Below are positions 28,202 to 36,996 of a stretch of 64,000 nt of DNA, piece by piece. Both the position numbers and the translations under genes were made by a program. A model generated the notes under the pieces. The model searched no databases. It had not been told where the DNA came from and worked only from the letters and a program-made list of their open reading frames with translations. The first letter of the stretch is position 1. Each line of letters opens with the position of its first letter. Source of the DNA: Paenibacillus mellifer (lineage in GTDB: Bacteria; Bacillota; Bacilli; Paenibacillales; Paenibacillaceae); the NCBI RefSeq assembly GCF_023195895.1, contig NZ_JALPRK010000014.1:62001-126000 (forward strand). Reading direction: 5' to 3'.

Positions 28202-28951
28202 TTACTCCTCCAGACCCAGCTTCTGAGAGACGGCCACCAACACCGCGCCGATGGGCTCGGTGATCAATAGACTAGCTCTATGGTCATAGGAGGTGGAAGA
28301 AGCATTGATCAGCACCGTCCGCTCACCGCGGAAATAGGTGACTAAATGCGCCGCCGGCTGCACCGTCAGCGAGGTGCCGCCAATCAGCAACAGGTCGGCG
28401 CCGGCAATCGCATCGACCGTATCCTGGATCACCTGTTCATCCAGGCTTTCTCCATACAACACCACGTCCGGCTTGATGATTCCGCCACAGGCGCAGCGCG
28501 GCACGACGTCCTCGCTTCCCATAACGTCTGCCAGCGTATAGGTGTGGCCGCAGTCCATGCAGGTGTTACGATGCACGGAACCATGCAGCTCCAGCACGCG
28601 CTGGCTTCCCGCCTGTTGATGGAGCCCATCGATGTTTTGCGTGACCACGGCGTTTAATTTCCCTGCCTGTTCCAGCACGGCCAAGAAGCGATGTGCGGCG
28701 TTCGGCTGTGCTTCCGTATGGATCATTTTCGTCTTATAGAAGTCGAAAAATACCTCGGGATGCCGTTCGAAAAACCGCCGGCTCAAAATCTCCTCCGGCG
28801 CGTAAGGCGACGCCTTCTCCATCTGGTAGATGCCCGCCGCCGATCGGAAATCGGGGATCCCGCTTTCGGTTGATACCCCGGCCCCGCCAAAAAAAACAAT
28901 ATGATGGCTTTCCTGAATCCAATCCGCTAAAGTGTCTATTTCCTTGGTCAT
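28202..28951 (-). CDS. NAD-dependent protein deacylase, Sir2 family
   Basis: 249 residues. The NAD-binding GAGVSTESGIPDFRS (about residues 22-36), TQNIDGLHQ (about 104-112) and catalytic ELHGS histidine (about 121-125) are all present. Two zinc cysteine pairs follow (C-M-D-C and C-A-C). It removes acetyl or other acyl groups from lysines while consuming NAD+. It follows the HAD gene by 17 bp, with AGGAGG overlapping that gene's stop, so the two probably form an operon. Confidence 0.93.
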   Translation of the reverse strand: MTKEIDTLADWIQESHHIVFFGGAGVSTESGIPDFRSAAGIYQMEKASPYAPEEILSRRFFERHPEVFFDFYKTKMIHTEAQPNAAHRFLAVLEQAGKLNAVVTQNIDGLHQQAGSQRVLELHGSVHRNTCMDCGHTYTLADVMGSEDVVPRCACGGIIKPDVVLYGESLDEQVIQDTVDAIAGADLLLIGGTSLTVQPAAHLVTYFRGERTVLINASSTSYDHRASLLITEPIGAVLVAVSQKLGLEE

Positions 28952-28968
28952 GATCCGTTTCGAACCTC

Positions 28969-29748
28969 CTAAAGATGTATCGTTAACTCTCCGTAGCCGG
29001 CGATAATGACGTCCGCATCCTGCAAGTAGCTCGCTCCCTGCTGATCCTCACCGTGTTCTTCCGCTAATCCAATATTCAGGGCAACCCCTGCTCGCTTCCC
29101 CATCTGCATATCCGCGTTGCTATCGCCAATGACCACGGTTTCACTTGGTAAAATGCCAAGCTCATGGCAAGCTAACAGCGCCATGTCCGGTCCCGGTTTG
29201 CCCCGGGGAACACGGTCTCGCCCAACTACGCTGGCGAACGCATCCCGGATGCCCATCCATTCCAAATGCTCCTGTGCTCCCGATGTCGAGTCAGAGGTGA
29301 CGACTGCCAGCTTGAGACCCGCTTCTCGGCATCCCTGCAGAAATTCGCGTAACCTTGGCAGGGGAATGGCTTCTCGCCTCTGTTTGAGATCAGTCATGGC
29401 CTTCGCATTTAATTCTCTGACGACCGTAATCGCTTCGTTCCAGGGAAGCCCCGCAGCATATAACGTTGAAGCCAACAACGATATGATCTCTTCTTCTGTC
29501 CCCATGGCGACCGGGCCGGTCTTGTCGTAACCGATCACCCGATTCTCCTCATCTGTATGAAGGCCAAGCAGTTCTGCTTTGTTCAAGCCTCCTGGGGATC
29601 CCAAATCGGTTAACTTCCGCTCCATCAGACCGGTGATGGCCGCCGCCCAGCTTCCCCACAAGCCCATGAAATTCAACAGCGTCCCGTCTTTGTCAAACAA
29701 AATCGCACGGCAAACCGCCTTGTGCCCTCGCGCTTCAATCATGGCCAT
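28969..29748 (-). CDS. HAD-superfamily phosphatase (phosphoglycolate phosphatase-like)
   Basis: About 259 residues. HAD motif I is FDKDGTL (about 17-23), motif II the T of VVTSDST, motif III the K in RGKPGPDM and motif IV GDSNADMQMG. A helical cap lies between motifs I and II, as in subfamily IA. The substrate is not predictable. ATG at 29748 lies 9 nt after GGAGG; an ATG two codons upstream is too close to it. Co-directional with the sirtuin gene downstream. Confidence 0.85.
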   Translation of the reverse strand: MAMIEARGHKAVCRAILFDKDGTLLNFMGLWGSWAAAITGLMERKLTDLGSPGGLNKAELLGLHTDEENRVIGYDKTGPVAMGTEEEIISLLASTLYAAGLPWNEAITVVRELNAKAMTDLKQRREAIPLPRLREFLQGCREAGLKLAVVTSDSTSGAQEHLEWMGIRDAFASVVGRDRVPRGKPGPDMALLACHELGILPSETVVIGDSNADMQMGKRAGVALNIGLAEEHGEDQQGASYLQDADVIIAGYGELTIHL

Positions 29749-29983
29749 GATCATCGTCCTCCCAGTACATCCATGTCCTTATTATACCATTTTTACAACT
29801 CCACCAAGGCAGCTCATGCTGTCATCAGTTCGACACACCCGAGGCTTTGAGGATGTTTTATTTGTGATTTTTATCACAAGACTAACCCTGCAAATGGAGT
29901 ACGTTATTCATGAATTCATTTATTTAAATTTAAAATGATATCCGCTGCGGATGTTTCCGTGGAAAGAGGGGACCTGAACCGTC

Positions 29984-31036
29984 ATGACGTCATCCAAAAT
30001 CAACCCGCAAGGTGAGGTATTTTTCCTGAACCTACGTTTCTTGTTGATCCTCTGTGTATTCGTCGGCAACGCCATCGAACCGCTAACTACGCGGATTGAC
30101 GGGCTGCATACCCTCTACCAGTGGATATTTACATTTCATATGCCCCTGTTCGTTTTCGTGACCGGTTATTTTGCCAAGTCTAATTTAACCGGCGGCAAGG
30201 GAAGGAAGATCATGCTGCAGATCGGCTTGCAGTATGTTATTTTCCAAAGCTTATACTCTGTACTGGACGCTTCGGTGTTTCAGGTAGACCACATTCACCA
30301 TTCCTTCTTCGCACCGTATTTGCTGCTGTGGTTCCTGGTCAGTCATCTCGGCTGGCGAATGATGTTGCTCCTGATGCGCAAATATTCGCCTCTCCAACAG
30401 CTTGCGGCCTCTACCCTGCTTGCGGTGCTGGTCGGCTATCTACAAATTGAAGGTGTGTGGTTTAGTATATCGCGGACTTTTGTATTCCTGCCGTTTTTTG
30501 TGCTCGGCTATCATTTCTCCGAACGCTTGCTAGAGCGACTGCAGAACCCAACATTCAAAGCCTCCTTCGCTCTCATTTCACTTGGATGGCTGATCTCTTT
30601 GGGGTTCGGCGTGGCAAGCGTCAACTCAGGTTGGTTGTACGGTAGCATGACCTATATCCAGCTCGGCCATCCCGAATGGTACGCCGGCGTGTTCCGTCTG
30701 CTGCTCTACCCGGTACAGCTGCTGGCCGGACTTGCCTTTCTAGGCCTCGTTCCATCTCGGGCCAGCCATCTCACCGAGCTCGGTCGCCGCACGTTATACG
30801 TCTTCCTGCTGCACGGCTTTATCGTGCGCTTGGCGGCCGTATCTCCGCTCTACGGATACGTGCATGGCGAGGCGGGCGGGCTGCTGGTCATTGCCGGAGC
30901 CGTGGCGCTCACCCTGCTTCTCGCGCAAAGCTGGGTACGCAAATGGTGCGCCCCGTTGGTCGAGCCCCCGGTCGAATGGCTGTTAAAGCTGGAACACCGA
31001 GCTTTGCAGCAACTTGGCGCGGCCGGTAAACCGTGA
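29984..31036 (+). CDS. Membrane acyltransferase, family 3 (fucose 4-O-acetylase-like)
   Basis: 350 residues with about ten membrane segments and the acyltransferase-3 layout: a first helix with an early R (NLRFLLIL), then FHMPLFVFVTGYF (about residues 50-62). Such proteins O-acetylate extracellular or membrane-bound sugars using acetyl donors. Target unknown. Single gene; a strong terminator follows. The N-terminal 15 residues are polar and cytoplasmic. Confidence 0.78.
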   Translation: MTSSKINPQGEVFFLNLRFLLILCVFVGNAIEPLTTRIDGLHTLYQWIFTFHMPLFVFVTGYFAKSNLTGGKGRKIMLQIGLQYVIFQSLYSVLDASVFQVDHIHHSFFAPYLLLWFLVSHLGWRMMLLLMRKYSPLQQLAASTLLAVLVGYLQIEGVWFSISRTFVFLPFFVLGYHFSERLLERLQNPTFKASFALISLGWLISLGFGVASVNSGWLYGSMTYIQLGHPEWYAGVFRLLLYPVQLLAGLAFLGLVPSRASHLTELGRRTLYVFLLHGFIVRLAAVSPLYGYVHGEAGGLLVIAGAVALTLLLAQSWVRKWCAPLVEPPVEWLLKLEHRALQQLGAAGKP

Positions 31037-31068
31037 TCAGATCTAAACTCGTATGTTTTGAAAATTCG

Positions 31069-31106
31069 AAGATACCTTCCAGCCAAACGGAAAGTATCTT
31101 TTTTTT
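31069..31106 (+). terminator. Terminator after the acyltransferase gene
   Basis: AAGATACCTTCC, loop, GGAAAGTATCTT and eight T residues, 33 bp after the stop. Confidence 0.9.
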
Positions 31107-31134
31107 GGATATCTTGAATTTTTTGAACAAACTC

Positions 31135-31159
31135 GTTTCATCTTGGAAATCCGTGGTAA
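31135..31159 (+). promoter_or_regulatory. Candidate SigB promoter of the KGG stress gene
   Basis: GTTTCA (31135-31140), 13-bp spacer, TGGTAA (31154-31159) resembles the SigB pattern GTTTAA-N12-14-GGGTAT. KGG-repeat proteins such as GsiB are SigB targets in Bacillus, which makes the weak match more credible. Confidence 0.4.
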
Positions 31160-31201
31160 ATAAAACATACGTACTCCAAAATAAGATCAAGGAGGGATTC
31201 G

Positions 31202-31468
31202 ATGGCACGAAGCCGAAGCAAAATGACTCGAGAAGAAGCGGGACGTTTGGGAGGACTGGCCACGGCCAAGAACCACGGCAAAGCCTTTTACCAAGAAATT
31301 GGGCAAAAAGGCGGCGAAGCGACCTCGAAAACCCATAACCGCGAATTTTATCAGGAAATCGGTCAGAAGGGCGGCGAAGCGACATCCCAAAGACACGATA
31401 CAGGTTTCTATCGGGACATCGGCCGCAAAGGCGGGGGTTCCCGCAGCAAACCAGGATTTAATGCATGA
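31202..31468 (+). CDS. KGG-repeat general stress protein (GsiB-like)
   Basis: 88 residues, highly hydrophilic. Four tandem units of about 20 residues each carry GG or KGG followed by an acid/alanine patch (GRLGGLATAKNHG, GQKGGEATSKTH, GQKGGEATSQRH, GRKGGGSRS). This is the stress-induced KGG motif of GsiB and plant LEA-related proteins, probably protecting against desiccation. Shorter than Bacillus GsiB (about 120 residues). AAGGAGGG precedes the ATG and a terminator follows closely. Confidence 0.88.
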   Translation: MARSRSKMTREEAGRLGGLATAKNHGKAFYQEIGQKGGEATSKTHNREFYQEIGQKGGEATSQRHDTGFYRDIGRKGGGSRSKPGFNA

Positions 31469-31476
31469 ACCTTGTG

Positions 31477-31509
31477 AAATCTCCGGGACCCCGGAGATTT
31501 CTTTATTTT
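31477..31509 (+). terminator. Terminator after the KGG gene
   Basis: AAATCTCCGGG, loop ACC, CCGGAGATTT, then CTTTATTTT. Confidence 0.88.
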
Positions 31510-31652
31510 CATAGACCGTGAAACGCCCTGTCCTGACGTTATTTCCTGTGATCAACGGTAGAAAATCATAACCACTTGTGATAGACTTTAGAGAAAACCT
31601 TTAGCGGTGTAAAGCTCCAAAACTATAACTAATCATGGGGGGATCGGTGATC

Positions 31653-33338
31653 ATGACAGCCAAGAAAATGCGTTCTGATATGATCAAAAAAGGCTTTGAC
31701 CGTGCGCCGCACCGCAGTTTGCTGCGTGCCGCCGGCGTGAAGGAAGAAGATTTCGGCAAGCCGTTTATCGCGGTCTGTAACTCTTATATCGATATCGTGC
31801 CTGGGCATGTGCACTTGCAGGAGTTTGGCAAGATTGTAAAAGAAGCAATCCGCGAAGCGGGTGGCGTTCCGTTTGAATTTAATACCATCGGCGTGGACGA
31901 CGGCATTGCGATGGGGCATATCGGGATGCGTTATTCCCTGCCAAGCCGTGAAATCATTGCCGACTCACTCGAAACCGTTGTTTCGGCTCACTGGTTCGAC
32001 GGCATGGTTTGCATTCCGAACTGCGACAAAATCACACCGGGAATGATGATGGGCGCGTTGCGCGTCAACATCCCTACCGTCTTCGTCAGCGGTGGACCGA
32101 TGAAAGCCGGCGTAGACAGCAAAGGTCGGAAATTATCCCTGACCTCCGTCTTTGAAGGCGTAGGCGCGCACCAAGCCGGACAAATCAGCGATAATGACCT
32201 GCTAGAACTGGAACAATACGGCTGTCCAACCTGCGGCTCCTGTTCCGGTATGTTCACCGCCAACTCGATGAACTGCCTCGCCGAAGCGCTGGGTCTGGCT
32301 ATGCCGGGTAACGGCACGATTCTCGCTGTGGCTGAAGAACGCCGCGATTTCGTTCGAGAATCCGCACGTCAGCTAATGAAACTGATCGAACTCGATCTGA
32401 AACCTCGTGACATCGTCACGAAGGAATCCATCGACAACGCTTTTGCACTGGATATGGCGATGGGTGGCTCCACCAATACCGTACTTCATACGCTGGCATT
32501 GGCCCAGGAAGCAGGGATCGATTACCCGCTGGAACGAATCAATGAAGTAGCTAACCGCGTGCCGCATATCGCCAAGCTGGCGCCGGCATCCGATCTCTTT
32601 ATCGAAGACGTACACCGGGCCGGCGGCGTCAGCGCCGTTATCAACGAACTCCTGAAGAAGCCGGGGGCGATCTACGGCGATCAGATGACCGTGACAGGGA
32701 AGACGCTAGCCGCGAACGTCGCAGGCTGCGAAATTCTCGACCCGAGCGTCATTCGTCCGCTCGACAAGGCGCATTCAGAGAAAGGCGGCCTCGCCATTCT
32801 GTACGGTAACCTGGCGCCGGAAGGCTCAGTTATCAAAGTTGGCGCCGTAGACCCTTCGGTTGGCGGCTATCATAAAGGTCCTGCCATCTGCTTCGACTCC
32901 CAGGAGGAGGCGCTTGAAGGAATCGCCGGCGGCAAAGTCAAAGAAGGCTGCGTCGTTGTTATCCGTTATGAAGGTCCTAAAGGCGGACCGGGGATGCCGG
33001 AAATGCTGGCACCGACTTCGCAAATCGTCGGCATGGGGCTGGGCGCCAAGGTCGGTTTGATCACCGACGGACGTTTCTCCGGCGCTTCCCGCGGCATCAG
33101 CATCGGTCATATCTCTCCGGAGGCAGCGGAAGGCGGGCCAATTGCTTTCGTCGAAGACGGCGATATCATCGAGCTTGACCTCAATAACCGCAAGATCGAG
33201 CTGCATGTCAGCGATGAAGAACTCACGCGCCGCAAAGCGAATTGGAAAGGCTTTGAACCGAAAGTCAAAACCGGTTACTTGGCTCGTTATTCCAAATTGG
33301 TCACCAACGCCAGCTCGGGTGGCGTTATGAAAATCTAA
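31653..33338 (+). CDS. ilvD: Dihydroxy-acid dehydratase
   Basis: 561 residues, the standard IlvD length. It dehydrates 2,3-dihydroxy-isovalerate and -methylvalerate in valine, leucine and isoleucine synthesis. Iron-sulfur cluster cysteines are in NCDKITPGM (about residues 122-130) and the [19 protein letters not shown] stretch (about 191-209). The ATG at 31653 is preferred because GGGGGG lies 10 nt upstream; a start 18 bp earlier is in frame but lacks such a site. Monocistronic, ended by a strong terminator. Confidence 0.96.
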   Translation: MTAKKMRSDMIKKGFDRAPHRSLLRAAGVKEEDFGKPFIAVCNSYIDIVPGHVHLQEFGKIVKEAIREAGGVPFEFNTIGVDDGIAMGHIGMRYSLPSREIIADSLETVVSAHWFDGMVCIPNCDKITPGMMMGALRVNIPTVFVSGGPMKAGVDSKGRKLSLTSVFEGVGAHQAGQISDNDLLELEQYGCPTCGSCSGMFTANSMNCLAEALGLAMPGNGTILAVAEERRDFVRESARQLMKLIELDLKPRDIVTKESIDNAFALDMAMGGSTNTVLHTLALAQEAGIDYPLERINEVANRVPHIAKLAPASDLFIEDVHRAGGVSAVINELLKKPGAIYGDQMTVTGKTLAANVAGCEILDPSVIRPLDKAHSEKGGLAILYGNLAPEGSVIKVGAVDPSVGGYHKGPAICFDSQEEALEGIAGGKVKEGCVVVIRYEGPKGGPGMPEMLAPTSQIVGMGLGAKVGLITDGRFSGASRGISIGHISPEAAEGGPIAFVEDGDIIELDLNNRKIELHVSDEELTRRKANWKGFEPKVKTGYLARYSKLVTNASSGGVMKI

Positions 33339-33353
33339 ATAGCAGGCTTACAA

Positions 33354-33400
33354 AAAGGCCGTATCCGGATCATCATGATCCAGATACGGCCTTTCTTGTT
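33354..33400 (+). terminator. Terminator after ilvD
   Basis: AAGGCCGTATC, an inner GATCAT...ATGATC stem, then GATACGGCCTTTCTTG. It may also serve the convergent deacetylase transcript. Confidence 0.88.
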
Positions 33401-33425
33401 CACAAGATAAAAGTGAAGTAATCCG

Positions 33426-34844
33426 TTACCGAGTTGGCAAGGAGACACTAAGTAAAGACTCCTCTTCTAGGGCCTCAGGTTTCTCTAGGGTCGAGTGGCT
33501 GCGATGCGAGCCAGTTTCGGTGAACCGTGCCAGGAGGTGATCCATCGGCATGACCATCATTTTGGGTACCAATTCTTGAGGTTGCTCTTTTAATCTCGAC
33601 GTTCCTGCAGGATGTATAACGCTCATCAATAATTTCAGATAGATTTGGGTCGAGCTCGCAAACCAACCTTTCGGTAAATCCGTAATAATAAATCCGAATT
33701 GCTCGGGTCCCCGATTAATCATACTGACGCCGTACAATGCTTTGACCTCTTGGAGTTCGGGATGGTCGTAGATGTATTGGGCCAGTTTCGGCAGTGTTTT
33801 CTCAAAATTACGTATCATTTGGATCGCCAGCTGCACCGTAGTTCTCGAGCGAGTCCCGATTTCATAGAGCTTCTTATTATCAAAATGGAGCTCCATGACC
33901 TGATCGCCGGCTTGAAGAGTTTTCCCATCATTGAGGGCCACCGGCTCCCCATGGTAAGGACGGATACGGAAATGAAGGAATGGATTTTGGGTGTCCGGTG
34001 TTTTTAGCTGGAATATCACATGGAAGATCTTCTCCCACAACAGCCATAAGGCCACGATACCTCGTTTGAACCAGGATACCTTCACCGGTGTTCTCCCTTT
34101 GGATGAGGTAGCCTTGGCCGGGTTACCTTTACGTTTGGCCTCTTCCGTAACACGAATTAATTCGTCGATGCGAATGCTGCGCAAACCGCGGCGATCCGCT
34201 TCCGTCAGCACGCGCTCCAGTGCGGTCAGCATCTCAGCCGGCGCTCCGACATTGGCACCTAAGGTAGCACCGCAATCGTGAAGAAGAAATACCTCGCCAC
34301 CCCGCAGTTTCTTCATCATGCGTTTCGTTAAACGATCAGCGCCAACCTTCACTCGCCAATCGGCAAACATCGCCGACCACAGGACAATTTGCGTGTTGCC
34401 TCGGTTCGTAAAATCAAACAAATTGACGATTCCCCACGGCGGACGATAATAATGGGAATCCACTCCGGTAACGTCGTAGATGATCTTATTCGTTTTCTGA
34501 ATTTGTTTCTTGACAGCGGCCGGTCCCATTAGCCAGTTGGTTTTGTGCACATAGTTGTGCGATCCGATCAAATGGCCTTCCTCGTGAATCCGTTTAATCA
34601 AATCAGGATATTTCTCCGCATTCGAGCCGACGAGGAAAAATGTCGCTTTTGCTCCATGGCGCTTGAGCAATTCAAGCAGTTGCGGAGTATATTTCGGATC
34701 GGGGCCATCGTCGAAGGTAAGCGCAAACTCCTTATCGCTGGTCCCGTGCTTAAATACGCGAAAACCGAAGATCCGAGTGATCAATCCGGGTATAAAAGCG
34801 TACAGCGTAGAGATATAAAATAACCATAGCAGCAAAGTCTCCAT
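33426..34844 (-). CDS. Polysaccharide deacetylase family protein with C-terminal extension
   Basis: About 472 residues. One N-terminal membrane anchor (about 1-22) is followed by a NodB-type carbohydrate esterase 4 domain (about 35-240) with TFDDGPD (about 44-50), the metal histidines in SHNYVHK and the YYRPPWG loop. After a K-rich linker near 255-270 comes an extra domain of about 190 residues that resembles the YkoP-type domain of Bacillus (weak recognition). It probably deacetylates peptidoglycan or a secondary wall sugar outside the cell. ATG at 34844 is chosen for GTGGGGAA upstream. Confidence 0.85.
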   Translation of the reverse strand: METLLLWLFYISTLYAFIPGLITRIFGFRVFKHGTSDKEFALTFDDGPDPKYTPQLLELLKRHGAKATFFLVGSNAEKYPDLIKRIHEEGHLIGSHNYVHKTNWLMGPAAVKKQIQKTNKIIYDVTGVDSHYYRPPWGIVNLFDFTNRGNTQIVLWSAMFADWRVKVGADRLTKRMMKKLRGGEVFLLHDCGATLGANVGAPAEMLTALERVLTEADRRGLRSIRIDELIRVTEEAKRKGNPAKATSSKGRTPVKVSWFKRGIVALWLLWEKIFHVIFQLKTPDTQNPFLHFRIRPYHGEPVALNDGKTLQAGDQVMELHFDNKKLYEIGTRSRTTVQLAIQMIRNFEKTLPKLAQYIYDHPELQEVKALYGVSMINRGPEQFGFIITDLPKGWFASSTQIYLKLLMSVIHPAGTSRLKEQPQELVPKMMVMPMDHLLARFTETGSHRSHSTLEKPEALEEESLLSVSLPTR

Positions 34845-34971
34845 ATGCTTTCCCCACTTTTCTATGATCAATGACTTTGGCATGCTCCGTGAAAAGCATA
34901 GCATCTACACTATTTTATCACAGACGTCCCTAGTTTAGGCGCATTATTTTGGGGAAAGCACAGGAAATCGG

Positions 34972-36756
34972 TCAACCTTGTGAAGCTAATACATCCATAG
35001 TCCGCCAGAACAACTCGGCGGCGAGATGTTTGGATCCTTCGGGTCGGTTCTGGACTAGGACCGCCACGGCATATTGGGGTTCTTCCACCGGACCGTAACC
35101 GATAAACCATTGGTTATTGAGAGGTTGGTTGTTTCGAATAACTTCAGCCGTACCGGATTTTCCAGCCAATGGCCATTTCGCCTGCTGTAGCGCGCCTCCG
35201 GTGCCGTCCGTTACCACCAGCCTCATCCAGGACAGCAATCTATTAGCTGTCTGCGTGTGAATCTGTCCGGCCGCGGAAGGAGAAGCTTGGGTGGGTAACT
35301 CGGATAATAGCGATCCGTCTTTGTAACGAATCTCGCTGACTAAGCGCGGCGCCGTCACTTGGCCGCCATGGAGCAAACTAACGACCAAATTGGCCGCTTG
35401 GAGCGGGGATACGAGCACATCCCGCTGGCCAATGGCAGTTTGCGCCCGTACCCCGCCGTCCGCTGCCGCCAAACTGTTGAACACCACTCCAGGCTCCTCA
35501 TGATCCAGCGGCCGTAATCCATCCCCTCCGAGGAAGGCAGGATCGCTCCAGCCGATGGGACGACCCAGCCCCAGCTTGGCGGCGGTCCTAACCATCGCGT
35601 CCGTACTTAACCGCTCTCCCAGTGTGGCGAATACAACGTTGCAGGATTTGGCAAACCCCTCCTCCAGCGTGATGTTTCCATGTCCCCCTTTCTTCCAGCA
35701 AGACAAACCGTATTTGCCATAATGGCCATTGCAGTGAAACACTTCACCGGGAACCGTGGCATGCTCCTCCAGGGCGGCAGCCGCAATCACCGTTTTGAAT
35801 ATCGAGCCCGGAACGGATGCCTTGACTGCTTTGTTACCCCAGTTCTCCGCCGCAGGATCAACATGGTGCGGATCATAAAAAGGGAATGACACCATCGATA
35901 CGATATCGGCGGTCTTCGCATCTAACACGACAACCGCTCCTTCCGTCACGTTCATCTTTACGGCCAATTGCTCAATTTTCTGCTGAATTTCATCGTCCAC
36001 CGTGGTTTGAATTTGCAACGGGTAATAACGGCTGGTGTCCGCATTCACCCGAGTGCCCATCCCGCCGAGCGGGTCCTTTCGCCCGTCAACCGCGTAGGCA
36101 GCCCTGACGCCGCCAAGTCCCCGCAGTAACCCGTCGAGCGTTTTCTCCAAACCAGAGGCACCGACCTGCAAGGTCAACGCGAAGTCTGGCTGATGTTTGT
36201 TCTCCCGAAGCTTCCGAATGACATCCGGCCGCTGCGTCACAAATCCAAGCCACTGGTTGCCCCGTTTGCCCGGCCCGTAACGCGTCATATAAGGCAGCAC
36301 TTCCAGACCTTCAAGCTTCGGCAACATACGAGCCGCCTCTTCGTTTAACCGGAGCGGCTCGCCCGGTTCTCCCCCCGGCTTCGGCCAGGTGTAAGGGCGC
36401 TCCAGTTGTTCCCATGTGCTTCGAAGTTCGGTAACGGTCGTCCCCAGCGCGGCCGCCATGCTGGCAAGCTGAGGTTCTTCGGGCAATTTACGAACCGGAA
36501 ACAGGATTGGCGTCCAAGCCAACTCCCCCGTCAACGGCTTCCCATTACGGTCGAAGATATGTCCTCTCCCCGGATCCAATTCGATGCTCTCTTCACGCTG
36601 CCGAACGGCTAATTCATTGATCGTCTTCCCGCTAACGGTCACAGCCTTAAACGCCGAAGCCGTCTGAATCCAGGCGATACGCAGCGCAAACAACCCGATT
36701 ACTACCATAAAGGACAGCAGCAAATAAAATATCCGTTTTTTGCGCAATAACGACAT
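34972..36756 (-). CDS. Class B penicillin-binding protein (transpeptidase)
   Basis: 594 residues. N-terminal membrane anchor (about 10-30), a dimerisation domain (about 50-240), then a transpeptidase domain with the catalytic SIFK (in PGSIFKTVI, about residue 316), SCN (in KSCNVVF, about 370) and KSG (in AGKSGTAEV, about 533). It cross-links peptidoglycan peptides and is a beta-lactam target. Low-molecular-weight PBP2/PbpA-like; whether it serves elongation, division or sporulation is not decided by sequence. Single gene. Confidence 0.9.
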   Translation of the reverse strand: MSLLRKKRIFYLLLSFMVVIGLFALRIAWIQTASAFKAVTVSGKTINELAVRQREESIELDPGRGHIFDRNGKPLTGELAWTPILFPVRKLPEEPQLASMAAALGTTVTELRSTWEQLERPYTWPKPGGEPGEPLRLNEEAARMLPKLEGLEVLPYMTRYGPGKRGNQWLGFVTQRPDVIRKLRENKHQPDFALTLQVGASGLEKTLDGLLRGLGGVRAAYAVDGRKDPLGGMGTRVNADTSRYYPLQIQTTVDDEIQQKIEQLAVKMNVTEGAVVVLDAKTADIVSMVSFPFYDPHHVDPAAENWGNKAVKASVPGSIFKTVIAAAALEEHATVPGEVFHCNGHYGKYGLSCWKKGGHGNITLEEGFAKSCNVVFATLGERLSTDAMVRTAAKLGLGRPIGWSDPAFLGGDGLRPLDHEEPGVVFNSLAAADGGVRAQTAIGQRDVLVSPLQAANLVVSLLHGGQVTAPRLVSEIRYKDGSLLSELPTQASPSAAGQIHTQTANRLLSWMRLVVTDGTGGALQQAKWPLAGKSGTAEVIRNNQPLNNQWFIGYGPVEEPQYAVAVLVQNRPEGSKHLAAELFWRTMDVLASQG

Positions 36757-36854
36757 CGTTCGCCCTCCGTTCTGTTCCCATTATTTCCTGGGAAAAGTCG
36801 GACTAAACCGCCGCCCCTACCCGCTACCCCCGATGCCCACTGCTCATGCTCGTC

Positions 36855-36884
36855 GGCGGACAAGAGCGGCCCGTGGTCGTTATA
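36855..36884 (+). repeat. Short dispersed motif, copy 1
   Basis: GGCGGACAAGAGCGGCCCG followed by a base, GGTCGTTATA. Nearly the same 29 bases recur at 49.32 kb. Here it lies in the gap between the penicillin-binding protein and chemoreceptor genes, just before the latter's terminator. Confidence 0.6.
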
Positions 36885-36887
36885 ACA

Positions 36888-36931
36888 ATAAAAAACCCGG
36901 CCAAACCTGCATTCGCAGATTGACCGGGCTT
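36888..36931 (-). terminator. Terminator after the chemoreceptor gene
   Basis: Reading leftward, CCCGGTCAATCTGC, loop, TGCAGGTTTGGCCGGG and six T residues. Confidence 0.88.
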
Positions 36932-36996
36932 CTCTCCGACCCCCGGAACCCTCGGGAAACCGGGTCATACTCATATTCAGGCGCTAAGCCTGCCTT

